A DNA stretch of 64,000 nt. Source: Pelistega sp. Lineage in GTDB: Bacteria > Pseudomonadota > Gammaproteobacteria > Burkholderiales > Burkholderiaceae_B. The stretch lies in NCBI GenBank assembly GCA_030538255.1, contig JAUNUI010000013.1, positions 24,776-88,775 of the forward strand, written 5' to 3'. The notes beneath the pieces were generated by a model. It did not search any database. It saw only the letters and a list, made by a program, of their open reading frames with translations, and was not told the DNA's origin. Both the position numbers and the translations under genes were made by a program. Numbering within the stretch: the stretch's first letter is position 1; every line of letters begins with the position of its first letter. Positions 8,750 to 17,890 of the stretch are shown here, in pieces.

Positions 8750-8945
8750 TGGTTTTAGATATAAATCTAAAGTGTGGTGTAATGAGTAGAGCAGGGTGTC
8801 TGATCTTATTCTATTGCTTGCGAATACGCTTAGGAATATGAGAATTGTTCGAACGCTTAGTAGCAGCAATTATTATTTGAATAAGATGAACAGAATACAG
8901 GCGGCCTAGTGCAATTAGGTACACAGTAATAAACAACGAGGAAGT

Positions 8946-9398
8946 ATGAGCTCTAAGGTTTCACAGGTTTATCATAAGAGTGCGAAAGAGCGCTTTTTTT
9001 ATGCATTTTTATTTGAAATATTAGCCATTGGTATTTCATCACCGCTCGCTGCCTGGGTCTTTAATCATAAGCTGAGCGAGATGGGTGTGGTCTCTGTCGT
9101 GATTGCGATTATGGCCTTGCTATTAAATATGGCCTACAACACCTTATTTGATTATCTTTTGAAAAAGTACAAGGCGTCCAAGAATACGCGGGTGCGCATT
9201 CTTCATGCGGTGGGTTTTGAGTTTACCTTACTGCTGATGTCGATTCCCTTTATCGCTTGGTATTTAGGGATTGGTGTTATCGATGCATTGATTTTAGATT
9301 TAGGTTTCATACTGTTCTATTTGCCGTACACCTATTTCTTCAACTTGGCTTATGATGTATTGCGGGCCAAATACTGGCGCCCTGTTAAGGAGGCATAA
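8946..9398 (+). CDS. PACE family (AceI-like) multidrug efflux protein
   Basis: 150 residues, four membrane helices as two tandem bacterial-transmembrane-pair repeats (about 15-75 and 85-145). Each repeat begins with the family signature: KERFFYAFLFEILAI and RILHAVGFEFTLLL. The acidic residue in the first helix is the proton-coupling glutamate of the family. Members export chlorhexidine, acriflavine or short diamines by proton antiport. GAGGAAG precedes the start. The natural substrate is not evident; nearby arginase makes a polyamine link conceivable but speculative. Confidence 0.85.
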   Translation: MSSKVSQVYHKSAKERFFYAFLFEILAIGISSPLAAWVFNHKLSEMGVVSVVIAIMALLLNMAYNTLFDYLLKKYKASKNTRVRILHAVGFEFTLLLMSIPFIAWYLGIGVIDALILDLGFILFYLPYTYFFNLAYDVLRAKYWRPVKEA

Positions 9399-9401
9399 GA
9401 G

Positions 9402-9464
9402 ATGAAAGACATTCAATGGTTCTCGTCTTGCTCGCTTAGCGAAAAGTTCTTGCGAAACAGGTAA
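9402..9464 (+). CDS. Candidate 20-residue ORF behind the PACE gene
   Basis: ATG at 9402 with GGAGG inside the end of the PACE gene at ideal spacing. The reading frame gives 20 residues (MKDIQWFSSCSLSEKFLRNR) and then a stop. It has no recognised relatives by eye. It may be a small translated ORF, a leader for nnrE, or the remnant of a lost gene. Confidence 0.25.
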   Translation: MKDIQWFSSCSLSEKFLRNR

Positions 9465-9529
9465 AGCCGAAAAGCGATAATTACCAGGCCTTGGATGGCC
9501 CAACATCACTCTAAAAACAGGTCAATAGC

Positions 9530-10144
9530 ATGAAAGTCTATACTTCAGAACAGATGCGCGAACGCGAGCGAGCCGCGGTTGAAGCCGGGAGTAGTTATGA
9601 ACAACTCATGGAAAATGCTGGGCAAGCAGCGGCACAAGATATTTTAAAGCGGGCTGATGCGGCCCGATCGGTCTTGATTCTCTGCGGCAAGGGGAATAAT
9701 GGCGGCGATGGTCTGGTGATTGCTCGGGTGTTAGCACAATATGGCTTTACCGTCACGGTGAGCTTTGTGTGCGGTGAGGACTTATCGGCCTTATCGCAGC
9801 TAAATCTTGAGCGATTAGTGGGTTTGCCGATTAGTTTCCTCGCGCCAAGCGAGTGCTTAAGTGTCGTCCCTCAAGTAATTATTGATGGTATCTTCGGTAC
9901 GGGTTATCAAGGTAAGCTGCCAGAGTCGATTCAAGCAATTTTACGCCAAGCGAACCAGGTGAAAGCAAGGCGTATTGCTTTAGATATGCCGACTGGCTTG
10001 AATGGGGATACGGGCGAATGTGATGCCGATACCTTTATGGCCGATATTTGCTATGCCTTCGCCGCCTATAAACCTGCGCATCTGATGGAAGTGGCGAAGA
10101 CTTATTGCGGCGAAATTGTCTGCTTGGATATAGGGATTGATTAG
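9530..10144 (+). CDS. nnrE: NAD(P)H-hydrate epimerase (stand-alone YjeF N-domain)
   Basis: 204 residues covering one YjeF N-terminal Rossmann-like domain: SYEQLMENAGQAAA, the GKGNNGGDG nucleotide-binding loop, IDGIFGTGYQG with the catalytic aspartate, and DMPTGLNGDTG. It converts R-NAD(P)HX to the S form for repair. In many bacteria this domain is fused to the ADP/ATP-dependent dehydratase NnrD; here the protein ends after the epimerase domain, so the dehydratase must be encoded elsewhere. Confidence 0.88.
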   Translation: MKVYTSEQMRERERAAVEAGSSYEQLMENAGQAAAQDILKRADAARSVLILCGKGNNGGDGLVIARVLAQYGFTVTVSFVCGEDLSALSQLNLERLVGLPISFLAPSECLSVVPQVIIDGIFGTGYQGKLPESIQAILRQANQVKARRIALDMPTGLNGDTGECDADTFMADICYAFAAYKPAHLMEVAKTYCGEIVCLDIGID

Positions 10145-10155
10145 CTCGCATTGAT

Positions 10156-10290
10156 CTGAATGATTTAAGTGTTACCGAGTAGAATTGTTTAAGTGGTACT
10201 GAGTGACTGATTTAAGCGGTACTGAGTGGAATTGTTTAAGTGATACTGAACTGAATCATTTAAACCGGATAGAGTGGAATTGACTAAGTA
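10156..10290. repeat. Degenerate ~24-bp intergenic tandem repeat
   Basis: About six imperfect copies of a unit resembling GAATTGTTTAAGTGGTACT plus GAGTG fill almost the whole gap between nnrE and the TlpA-like gene. The last copy runs up to the GTG start of the next gene. No coding potential is seen. Confidence 0.75.
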
Positions 10291-11076
10291 GTGAATATTG
10301 GCCCTTTCTTATTTCCCCCGCTGGTTTTTGCGACCTTAGTGGGTGTCCTTGTCTTAATGATCATCACGGCGGTCCTCACGCGTCGGGTGCATGCTCAATT
10401 TGACCAATGGTTGTGGATAATTTTAGTATGTATGGGACTAAGTGCACGCTTTGGCTTTGTAATGCGTCATTGGGAGAGCTTTAGTCAAGAGCCTTGGCGT
10501 ATTTTTTATATTTGGCAGGGTGGGTTCGAGCCGATTTGGGGGCTTGTTGCGGGTGTTTTTAGTTTGCTGTTCTTAAGTACGTGGCGCAGGCGGGCTATAG
10601 GCTTAGGTGCGTATGGGATAGCACTTGCGGCAGCCTTGGCGGCGCTGGCTTTTACCCCGCAAACACTCAGTAAACCGCTACCTGACTTAAGTCTAATGCG
10701 CTTAACAGGAGAGACAGTAAGGCTTTCGGATTATACGAATGAGAAGGTGGTACTGAATATATGGGCTAGTTGGTGTGGTCCTTGTCGACGTGAGATGCCC
10801 ATGTTAGAGCAAGCGGAACGGGATTATTCTGATGTGCACTTTCTCTTTGTTAATCAAGGCGAGCAGGTGACGACGGTAGAGACGTATTTACGTCAGGAAG
10901 GCTTGAACATGGAGCAGTCGGTGATACTTGATCCGCGCTATACCGTTGCGAAAGAGTTCGACACGCTAGGCACGCCAACTACTTTATTCTTCAATAAAAA
11001 TCGTTTAGTGGCAACGCATCTGGGAGAGTTAAGTGCGGAGAGATTGAAGGACTACTTGCGCTTGATGCGTCCTTAA
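10291..11076 (+). CDS. Membrane-anchored TlpA-like thiol-disulfide oxidoreductase
   Basis: 261 residues, GTG start. About four hydrophobic helices (residues 5-30, 42-58, 75-98, 100-122) precede a periplasmic thioredoxin-like domain with WASWCGPCRREMP (cysteines near 162 and 165) and the cis-proline region GTPTTLFF. The membrane part resembles the integral N-terminal modules found in some TlpA/DsbD-like proteins. It probably keeps periplasmic cysteines reduced, for instance in cytochrome c maturation or copper protein assembly. The ribosome site is weak and lies in the preceding tandem repeat, so the exact start is uncertain. Confidence 0.78.
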   Translation: MNIGPFLFPPLVFATLVGVLVLMIITAVLTRRVHAQFDQWLWIILVCMGLSARFGFVMRHWESFSQEPWRIFYIWQGGFEPIWGLVAGVFSLLFLSTWRRRAIGLGAYGIALAAALAALAFTPQTLSKPLPDLSLMRLTGETVRLSDYTNEKVVLNIWASWCGPCRREMPMLEQAERDYSDVHFLFVNQGEQVTTVETYLRQEGLNMEQSVILDPRYTVAKEFDTLGTPTTLFFNKNRLVATHLGELSAERLKDYLRLMRP

Positions 11077-11193
11077 GAATCGTGCGTAATGGCGAGTGAT
11101 TTTATTATTTAATTTTGTAATAATTTAAATGTGTTTGATTGGCTTTAGTGTAGAAAGTCCCTCTACTAAGCTGAGTTCAAACTCACGCATGTA

Positions 11194-11763
11194 TTAAATA
11201 CGATGGTTTTTTAACCAAGCAGGTTGACTGGCTAAGACCTGTTCATAGCAAGGGCAGTCTAGTGTATGGGCCCCTGGTAAGTAACCTGTGCTCATGAGAA
11301 ATTCATTGACAATCTCACCGCCCGTAAAGCGAAAGGTCTTTTTAAATAATTTAAGCCACGCGGGATGATCAAAGTGTTGATGAGCATCTAACCAGGCCTT
11401 GAATGAGCCATGCTCTTCTTGCAGTTGAAGAATCTGTTGCGCATTATGGATGACGGCGTCGACTTTAAGGCGATTACGAATAATACCCGCATCATTCAGG
11501 AGGCGTTGGCGGTCCTCCTCAGTAAAGGCAGCGATGCGTGAAATATTAAACTGGGCAAAAGCACGTCGAAAATTCTCTTCTTTAGCGAGCATTAAGGTCC
11601 AGCTTAAACCTGCTTGATTGATTTCTAAGATAAGACGGCCAAATAGTTCATTATCATCCTCAATGGGATAGCCATAATAATGATCATGGTAACGCTTATT
11701 CAGTGCGGCCGCTTCGGGTTTAACGGTATGTAATTGATGGGTGATAAAATGGCAGTAGCTCAT
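11194..11763 (-). CDS. tag: DNA-3-methyladenine glycosylase I
   Basis: 189 residues from the ATG at 11763. This start puts Cys at position 4, a zinc ligand of Tag, so it is preferred over the GTG at 11784. Other zinc-site elements are YHDHYYG near residue 24 and HTLDCPCYEQ near the end. The helix-hairpin-helix region (EINQAGLSWTLMLAKEENFRRAF, LLNDAGIIRNRLKVDAVIHNA) is typical. It removes 3-methyladenine in base-excision repair. No good ribosome site precedes the ATG, and a terminator for the upstream operon lies right before it. Confidence 0.88.
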   Translation of the reverse strand: MSYCHFITHQLHTVKPEAAALNKRYHDHYYGYPIEDDNELFGRLILEINQAGLSWTLMLAKEENFRRAFAQFNISRIAAFTEEDRQRLLNDAGIIRNRLKVDAVIHNAQQILQLQEEHGSFKAWLDAHQHFDHPAWLKLFKKTFRFTGGEIVNEFLMSTGYLPGAHTLDCPCYEQVLASQPAWLKNHRI

Positions 11764-11781
11764 ACGAAAAAAGTAAAATGA

Positions 11782-11815
11782 CACCCCATAAGTGTAGTCA
11801 ATTTCTTACGGGGTG
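11782..11815 (-). terminator. Terminator of the gluconate dehydrogenase operon
   Basis: Read on the minus strand, an 11-bp stem (CACCCCGTAAG with CTTATGGGGTG, one G-T pair) and a 12-base loop are followed by a T-rich tract ending TTTTTT. It lies between the cytochrome gene and tag and separates their transcription. Confidence 0.65.
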
Positions 11816-11857
11816 CAAGTATATCAGCTGTCTTATGAAAAACTTATAATATGGTGT

Positions 11858-13159
11858 TTAGTTTTGTCTGAGTGTCGCAACCTCATCAGGACTGACTTTG
11901 CCTGAATCATTGCCCCAGGCTTTACGCACGAAAGTAGCAAGTTCTGCAACTTCTTCATTGCTTAAGCGCCAATCAAAACCAGGCATACGTAATTTGGCGG
12001 GTCGTAGCTCTGTGGACGGTAACTCAGCACCATATAAGATGAGATGAATTAAGGCTTTGGGGTTTGGTGCATTGACTAAAGAGTTGCCACTCAGTTTTGG
12101 GAAAATCTCAGGTGCGCCAAGTCCTGTAACGAAGTGGCACCCTCCGCAGTTATCCAGGTATAAGCGTGCACCTAAGGGCATATCGGGGCTAGCTTTAGTC
12201 AGGCTAAGTTGAGTTTCACTGGGGCTTGTTTCTTTGGCTACGCTTTCTTGGCTTTTATCACTGATGGATTTTAGGTATACCGCAATAGCAGTGTTATCCT
12301 CCTTGGTCAGGTACTGCAAAGAGTCACGTATGACTAGGACCATTTCACCAGTGGCGGTTGAGTGAGCATTACGTCCTGTGCTGAGATAGTCATGCATATC
12401 TTCAACCGACCATTGCACGGTCGCCGAAGTTGCACCGCGTAAATCGGGTGCTAACCAGCCATCGAGTTCGCCACCAGTCAGGAAGGATGCATCTTGCTCA
12501 GTAATACCTTTTTGCCCCATAAAATAGGTGCGAGGGCTGTGACAGGCTGCACAGTGGCCAGCACCCTGTACCAGATAGGCGCCACGCTTGATTTGCTCAT
12601 TCGCATTTGCTGGTGGAGTAAAGCCTGCTTTCTCAAGATGTACCCAATTCCAAACACGCATCCCCCAACGCTGGTTAAATGGAAAATCTAATTGACTCTC
12701 CTGTACGTTGTTATTAACAGGTTCAACTTCCTGCATGAAGTATGCATACATGGCACGTACGTCTTCTTCGCTTAGCTTACGGTAATTCTCATAGGGCATA
12801 GCGGGATATAAGTGTTTGCCATCCTTGCGTAGACCATCGTATAAAGCCGCACGAAAGTCATCAAGGGTATAGTGACCAATGCCGGTTTCTTTATCGGGTG
12901 TGATATTGGTGGTCCAAATCACACCCATGTCAGTAGTTATAGGACGCCCTCCGGCAAAAGGTTTGCCCCCTTCTGCCGTATGACAAGCCATGCAGTCAGA
13001 GGCGTCAGCCATGTACTTACCGAGTGCTATCGAGTCTTCATGAGTCGCTGGTAAGGTACTTAAAGGAGCAGTTTTTTGTACTGGGACAAAAATAATCGCT
13101 AAAAGAACAAGAACCCCAAGAAGTAGTAACAGCATAAATGCTTTGAAAATCTTAGCCAT
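11858..13159 (-). CDS. Triheme cytochrome c subunit of a membrane FAD dehydrogenase
   Basis: 433 residues. An N-terminal membrane anchor/signal (residues 8-25) and three CxxCH heme motifs: CMACH (56-60), CAACH (near 202) and CGGCH (near 338). This three-domain layout is that of the cytochrome subunit of gluconate 2-dehydrogenase and alcohol dehydrogenase complexes, which passes electrons from the flavin subunit to ubiquinone. It is the last gene of the gamma-alpha-cytochrome operon, 11 bases after the GMC gene. Confidence 0.88.
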   Translation of the reverse strand: MAKIFKAFMLLLLLGVLVLLAIIFVPVQKTAPLSTLPATHEDSIALGKYMADASDCMACHTAEGGKPFAGGRPITTDMGVIWTTNITPDKETGIGHYTLDDFRAALYDGLRKDGKHLYPAMPYENYRKLSEEDVRAMYAYFMQEVEPVNNNVQESQLDFPFNQRWGMRVWNWVHLEKAGFTPPANANEQIKRGAYLVQGAGHCAACHSPRTYFMGQKGITEQDASFLTGGELDGWLAPDLRGATSATVQWSVEDMHDYLSTGRNAHSTATGEMVLVIRDSLQYLTKEDNTAIAVYLKSISDKSQESVAKETSPSETQLSLTKASPDMPLGARLYLDNCGGCHFVTGLGAPEIFPKLSGNSLVNAPNPKALIHLILYGAELPSTELRPAKLRMPGFDWRLSNEEVAELATFVRKAWGNDSGKVSPDEVATLRQN

Positions 13160-13170
13160 GATGCTACTCC

Positions 13171-14940
13171 TTACACAAGTGCCCGAGGATTGGGCAGGTA
13201 ATCATTGATGATTGCATGGGTAGCCCAATAAGCAAGAGCACCAACCATGCCCGTCGGATTATATTCCGTATTTTGGGGGAAGGCGCCCGCACCCATTACA
13301 AAGACATTGTGCTGCCCCCAAGCTTGTAAATAACGGTTTAAGGCTGAATTACTTGGGTCGCTTCCCATAATAGCCCCACCAACATTGTGGGTGGTTTGAT
13401 AGGGCCGAACATCATACTGCGCGCCCATATTCTTAAAGCTGGATTGCATAATATCGGGATTCATTGATCGGGCAATTTCTTCCATCTTAACTTTCATAAA
13501 CTGGGTCATGCGAATATCATTCGGATGCCAATTAAATGTCATGCGTAATAATGGGCGACCATGACGATCCTTGTAAACTGGGTCTAGATCTAAGTAATTA
13601 TTTTGATAACTCATGCAAGTGCCATGTGAGCCAATGCTCATTGAGCGTGAATACCATTGCTTAATAGATTTTTTCCATTCACCTCCCCATGAAGGTGTAC
13701 CTGGTGGTAAACGCATGCTACGAATGGGTTGACCGTTAAATGTTCCTGCAGAGATATAGCTACCACCGATAAAACCTTCTTTAGCAAAATCAATCTGATT
13801 CACCCCAAAATCATCAATGGCCATACCATTACTGCCTGTACCAATAAACCAGTTAAAGTTATCGTCTTTAAAAAATAGGCTGACACCACCATTCATTTGG
13901 TATGAGTAATTTTTGCCGACGGTGCCTTCGCCAGTGCTGGGGTTATAGACTTGGCCGATACCAGAAAGTAGCATGAGATGAACGTTATGAATCGAATAGG
14001 CACAAAGTACAACAATATCAGCTGGCTGGAAGACTTCTTCACCCATTTTTTCATCGTAATAGGTGACACCTGTTGCGGTTTTACCATCAGGCGCTAATTC
14101 GACACGTAGAACTTCAGCATGGGTCTTGTATTGGAAATTTGGCTTACGTTTAAGTGCGTCTAAAATTGTGGTTTGTGGTGAAGATTTAGAGTAGTTATAA
14201 CAACCAAAGCGCTCACAGAAACCACAATGGTTACAGGGGCCTAGTTGCATGCCATATTCATTGACATAAGCCTGTGAAGCGATGCCAGCAGGTTTAGGGA
14301 AGGGGTGATAACCAAGATCGGCTGCAGCCTTAGCAAATTTCATGGCATCATAGGTTTGAGGCATAGCTGGCATAGGAAAAGCGCGATCTCGCGGTGCTTC
14401 AAATGGATTACCCCCTGCCATAATTTGACCACGAATATTACCCGCATCACCAGAAATACCTGCAACATACTCAAAGCGATCGAAGAAGGGTTCTAGCTCC
14501 TGATACGTCATGGGATAATCTTGAATGGTCATATCCTCTGGAATCACTTGTGCGCCAAATTTCTCAATAGTATAGGATTTAAGGCGCATCTCCTCTTCTT
14601 GTAGGCGCCAGTTGAGGCCGTTCCAGTGCATACCTGCTCCACCGACCCCATTGCCTGGTAAAAAGGAGCCGAGTACACGATAGGGTAAGGCGGTTTCTTC
14701 TAGGGTTCGACGTACGGTTAGAGTTGACTGACTAGGCTTTTGCATAAATCCAAGTCGAACACCGTATTTCAACTCATCGATAACCTTAGGGTATTGAAAG
14801 TCCGGCACCGTATCGCGGTCCTCGCCACGCTCTAAGGCCAAGACTTCAAGTCCTTGATTGGCGAGTTCCATGCCAACAATTGAGCCCGTCCAACCTAGGC
14901 CAACAATTACAACATTCTTATGGGGATCTTGTCGTGCCAT
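13171..14940 (-). CDS. Gluconate 2-dehydrogenase-type GMC flavoprotein, large subunit
   Basis: 589 residues. FAD-binding GLGWTG at 14-19, and a cysteine cluster at residues 236, 239, 242 and 247 (CNHCGFCERFGC), the position of the 3Fe-4S cluster in FAD-dependent glucose/gluconate dehydrogenases. The C-terminal GMC region has the catalytic histidine (TTHNVGGAIMGS) and EYNPTGMVGALAYWA. It oxidises a sugar or sugar acid in the periplasm; gluconate to 2-ketogluconate is the family default, but fructose, sorbitol or glucose cannot be excluded. No signal of its own; it is exported with the Tat-bearing small subunit. Confidence 0.85.
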   Translation of the reverse strand: MARQDPHKNVVIVGLGWTGSIVGMELANQGLEVLALERGEDRDTVPDFQYPKVIDELKYGVRLGFMQKPSQSTLTVRRTLEETALPYRVLGSFLPGNGVGGAGMHWNGLNWRLQEEEMRLKSYTIEKFGAQVIPEDMTIQDYPMTYQELEPFFDRFEYVAGISGDAGNIRGQIMAGGNPFEAPRDRAFPMPAMPQTYDAMKFAKAAADLGYHPFPKPAGIASQAYVNEYGMQLGPCNHCGFCERFGCYNYSKSSPQTTILDALKRKPNFQYKTHAEVLRVELAPDGKTATGVTYYDEKMGEEVFQPADIVVLCAYSIHNVHLMLLSGIGQVYNPSTGEGTVGKNYSYQMNGGVSLFFKDDNFNWFIGTGSNGMAIDDFGVNQIDFAKEGFIGGSYISAGTFNGQPIRSMRLPPGTPSWGGEWKKSIKQWYSRSMSIGSHGTCMSYQNNYLDLDPVYKDRHGRPLLRMTFNWHPNDIRMTQFMKVKMEEIARSMNPDIMQSSFKNMGAQYDVRPYQTTHNVGGAIMGSDPSNSALNRYLQAWGQHNVFVMGAGAFPQNTEYNPTGMVGALAYWATHAIINDYLPNPRALV

Positions 14941-14942
14941 GA

Positions 14943-15635
14943 TTAAGCCCTCTCACCTGAGATTGATACGGGTCCTAAAGGATAGGGAATATTATGTTGA
15001 TCTACCCATTCCTTGTAACTGGCTCTAGCGCCTGGAAAACCAATATAAGACCACGAAGCCATACCATAATTACCACCGTATTGTGGATCGGCAAAATAGC
15101 CTTCTTTAGTATTTTGTAAGAGGATGTTGAAAAACTCTTTGGTTTCGTGAGATAAGCCGATTTCATTTTTCTGGCAAGCAGTGAGAACCTGATCTTGCAC
15201 ATCATGTGATAGTTCTGCAAAAACCTTGCCGTGGGTTTTCTGACACCAATCATTAATATAGCTAATAGCTTGACGATAGATTTGTGCAGGATTTAGGGGT
15301 GATTGAAAGCCACGAGCATGCTCAGCGCTTGGCTCGTGCGGACCTTCCATATACCAATCAGTGGCTTTGCCATAATCCCCAGCGAGTTGCAAATCAATAA
15401 AGACAGGTACGCGCGTTTCAATTGCGCCAGGCCCATCACCTTCAGAGGGAATTAAGCGGGCACAAGCAGCCATGACAAAAGCCCATTCTGCAGCTGAAAA
15501 ATAGACTGCTTGATATTGCTCAAGCGGTACTGGAGGTGATTTTTGTGCGTAGGCTGGATAACACAGCAGGGCGCTTGTGGCTGCGCCAGCTTTTAGGAAG
15601 TCACGTCGATTAGGACGCCAAGAATTCTGCGACAT
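14943..15635 (-). CDS. Gluconate 2-dehydrogenase subunit 3 (Tat-signal small subunit)
   Basis: 230 residues from the ATG at 15635, preceded by AGGAG; an in-frame start at 15662 is less likely. The N-terminus PNRRDFLKAGAATSALLCYPAYAQ is a twin-arginine signal. The rest matches the gluconate 2-dehydrogenase subunit 3 family (AEWAFVMAACARLIPSEGDGPGA, FNILLQNTKEGYFADPQYGGN). It escorts the cofactor-loaded large subunit through the Tat system. Two bases separate it from the large-subunit gene. Confidence 0.87.
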   Translation of the reverse strand: MSQNSWRPNRRDFLKAGAATSALLCYPAYAQKSPPVPLEQYQAVYFSAAEWAFVMAACARLIPSEGDGPGAIETRVPVFIDLQLAGDYGKATDWYMEGPHEPSAEHARGFQSPLNPAQIYRQAISYINDWCQKTHGKVFAELSHDVQDQVLTACQKNEIGLSHETKEFFNILLQNTKEGYFADPQYGGNYGMASWSYIGFPGARASYKEWVDQHNIPYPLGPVSISGERA

Positions 15636-15958
15636 TTCTCTTCTCCTCAGATATATTTCCATATACTAAGTAAGGCGAGAGCGGCGATAGAAGTAGTCAA
15701 GCACTTACTGATGTATGGAAACAGCAAACGAACACTAACTTTATATCTATTATTACTTATGAGATCCAGTATATGACATGTCTAAATAATTGCAAAGGCA
15801 TGGAAAACCCTTGTGGACATGTGGTTTCAGCATCTCAATTAATAATTTAATCCTTAAATTTTTGAGTGAATTGATGGTGATGCTTGATAGCTTAGTTAGG
15901 ATTCAGTAGTATGGTGGGATTCGTTAATGATGATTAACGTGAAAATTTATAAAGATGT
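15636..15958. promoter_or_regulatory. Divergent intergenic region, gluconate dehydrogenase operon / DUF1289 gene
   Basis: AT-rich region with promoters for both sides presumed. A partial inverted repeat joins CCATATACTAAGTAAG (from 15659) with CTTACTGATGTATGG (near 15704-15718). No recognised regulator motif was found. Confidence 0.3.
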
Positions 15959-16240
15959 ATGCAGAAACCACCAGACTCACCCCCAAAGCCAAGCGAACAG
16001 CTCGAATTTTTCGAGATCCCTAGTCCCTGCGTGAATGTCTGTGAAGCGAACGATAAGGGATATTGTAAGGGTTGCTATCGTAACCGTGATGAGCGCTTCT
16101 ATTGGCAAAAATTAAGTAATGGACAAAAGCGTGATGTCTTACGTGCCTGTCGAATTCGTCGTGCTCGGGACAAATCCAATGACAATACCAAAAGCTTTGG
16201 GCAAGATGCTGCGGCGCCAGAAAATTTAGATTTATTTTAG
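15959..16240 (+). CDS. DUF1289 domain protein
   Basis: 93 residues. The DUF1289 core is clear: SPCVNVCEANDKGYCKGCYR with four cysteines (about 24-40), then the conserved tryptophan region (YWQKLSNGQKRDVLRAC). The cysteines suggest binding of a metal or iron-sulfur cluster. The family is widespread in proteobacteria and its role is unknown. Only a weak ribosome site is visible, and nothing in the context gives a function. Confidence 0.85.
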   Translation: MQKPPDSPPKPSEQLEFFEIPSPCVNVCEANDKGYCKGCYRNRDERFYWQKLSNGQKRDVLRACRIRRARDKSNDNTKSFGQDAAAPENLDLF

Positions 16241-16730
16241 TCGCTAAGACTCAGTCAGTTAAATAGACCCAGTAAGCTGATTAGCCAAAGCAGGCCTAAT
16301 TGGCTTATGTAAATACCAGGTCTTTTGCTAAGAATAAGGCTTTAAATGAGCCACTACACCCCCCTATGTATTTCATACTTGTATGCGTAAGATTGGCTTT
16401 GCATAAGGGTTTGATACTCAAACAAGTCTCATAATGTGGTTATTTTCCCAGTGTCTTTAAATCGTCATAAATGCCACTTTATACTGTATTAATTAAATTT
16501 TTCATATATAAAAATTGATTAGATGTGATTTTAACTTATGTAGTTAATTTACTCTTTGCTGTAAATTTTATCTGATATTTATCAAGGTTTTTTAGAATAG
16601 CTTTTAATACCCGAGTAATTTAGTGGGGCTTTGATATAAATCAATTGAAAAAACTATTTTTTTCTATAGTCTTATACCTAGTGGGATTCTAGTTTTCAGT
16701 GGAAATCTCATTTTTAAGAGGAAAGAGATT
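16241..16730 (+). promoter_or_regulatory. nirK upstream region with FNR/DNR-type boxes
   Basis: 490 AT-rich bases. A perfect FNR-type box TTGATATAAATCAA lies at 16631-16644 and a one-mismatch copy CTGATATTTATCAA at 16572-16585, centres 59 bp apart. A -10-like TATAGT at 16665-16670 puts the proximal box near -40, the class II activation position. GTTTGA-TAC-TCAAAC (16408-16422) is a further small palindrome. AGAGGAAAGAGATT before the ATG is the ribosome site. Confidence 0.75.
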
Positions 16731-17876
16731 ATGAAAAACAAACTATTTTGTACATTATTAAGCGCAGCCTTGTTTGGTGCTGGTGCAGCATATGCAGCTG
16801 ATGCTGTGACAGCTAACCAAGGCGGCCTACCTGGCTATGAAATTAAGAAAGCACCTGAAAGCATCGCTAGCTTGCCACGTGTTAAACAAGTGATGGTGGA
16901 TCCACCATTCGTACCTGAACACTCGCAAGTAGCACCAGAATCAGCACGCGTTGTTGAAGTTGAGATGTTCATTGATGAGAAAGAGATTGAGGTTGAACCT
17001 GGCGTATTTATGTGGGCCTTTACCTTCAACGGTACGGTTCCTGGTCCGCTAATCGTAGTTCATGAAGGCGACTATGTTGAGCTTACCTTGAAGAACTTAT
17101 CTAAGAACAAACTCGTACATAATATTGACTTCCACGCATCAACAGGTGCACTAGGTGGTGGTGAACTCACATTCGTAGCGCCTGGTCAAGAAGTTGTTTT
17201 ACGCTTTAAAGCCATTAAGCCTGGTGTACACATCTACCACTGTGCGCCTGGTGGCGCGATGATCCCATGGCACGTAGTTCACGGTATGAACGGTGCAGTC
17301 ATGGTATTGCCGAAAGAAGGCCTACGTGATCCAGAGGGCAATAAATTAACTTATGACAAAGCTTACTATATTGGTGAGCAAGACTTCTACATCCCGAAAG
17401 ATGAGAATGGTAACTACAAGCGCTATGATCGTCCAGATATCTCTTTTGCTGATGATAAGAAAGTGATGGATGGCTTGATTCCTTCGCACATTACCTTCGG
17501 TGACCGCAAGGGTGCCTACACTGGTGATAATGCGATGACAGCGAAAGTGGGTGAGCGTGTACTATTTATTCACTCGCAAGCTAACCGTTATACATACCCA
17601 CACTTAATTGGTGGCCATGGTGAGTTCGTATGGGAGCGTGGTAACCTACATGACAAACCAATGCGTGACCTAGAAACATGGTCAATTGCGGCGGGTTCTG
17701 CAGGTGCAGCGCTATACACCTTCAAACAACCTGGTGTATATGTTTACCTAAACCACAACTTGATTGAGTCTATTAACTTAGGTGCGGTAGCGCAAGTTAA
17801 AGTTGACGGTACATGGGATAATGACTTAATGGAGCAATTAAAAGCCCCAAGCCCAATCACTGACGAGAAGAAATAA
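16731..17876 (+). CDS. nirK: Copper-containing nitrite reductase (NO-forming)
   Basis: 381 residues with a Sec signal ending near AYAAD. Two cupredoxin domains. Type 1 copper ligands are H130, C171, H181 and M186. Type 2 ligands are H135, H170 and the C-terminal histidine in YLNHNLIES. Catalytic D133 sits in HNIDFH and the catalytic histidine in [10 protein letters not shown]. It reduces nitrite to nitric oxide in the periplasm. The FNR-type boxes upstream predict induction under low oxygen. The next three genes include copper-delivery proteins that probably load it. Confidence 0.95.
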   Translation: MKNKLFCTLLSAALFGAGAAYAADAVTANQGGLPGYEIKKAPESIASLPRVKQVMVDPPFVPEHSQVAPESARVVEVEMFIDEKEIEVEPGVFMWAFTFNGTVPGPLIVVHEGDYVELTLKNLSKNKLVHNIDFHASTGALGGGELTFVAPGQEVVLRFKAIKPGVHIYHCAPGGAMIPWHVVHGMNGAVMVLPKEGLRDPEGNKLTYDKAYYIGEQDFYIPKDENGNYKRYDRPDISFADDKKVMDGLIPSHITFGDRKGAYTGDNAMTAKVGERVLFIHSQANRYTYPHLIGGHGEFVWERGNLHDKPMRDLETWSIAAGSAGAALYTFKQPGVYVYLNHNLIESINLGAVAQVKVDGTWDNDLMEQLKAPSPITDEKK

Positions 17877-17890
17877 TTCGCCAGTAAAAC

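Noticed and set aside
16408-16422. GTTTGATACTCAAAC considered as a third FNR box.
   Set aside because: The half-site spacing and bases differ from TTGAT-N4-ATCAA; it is a small palindrome of unknown use.
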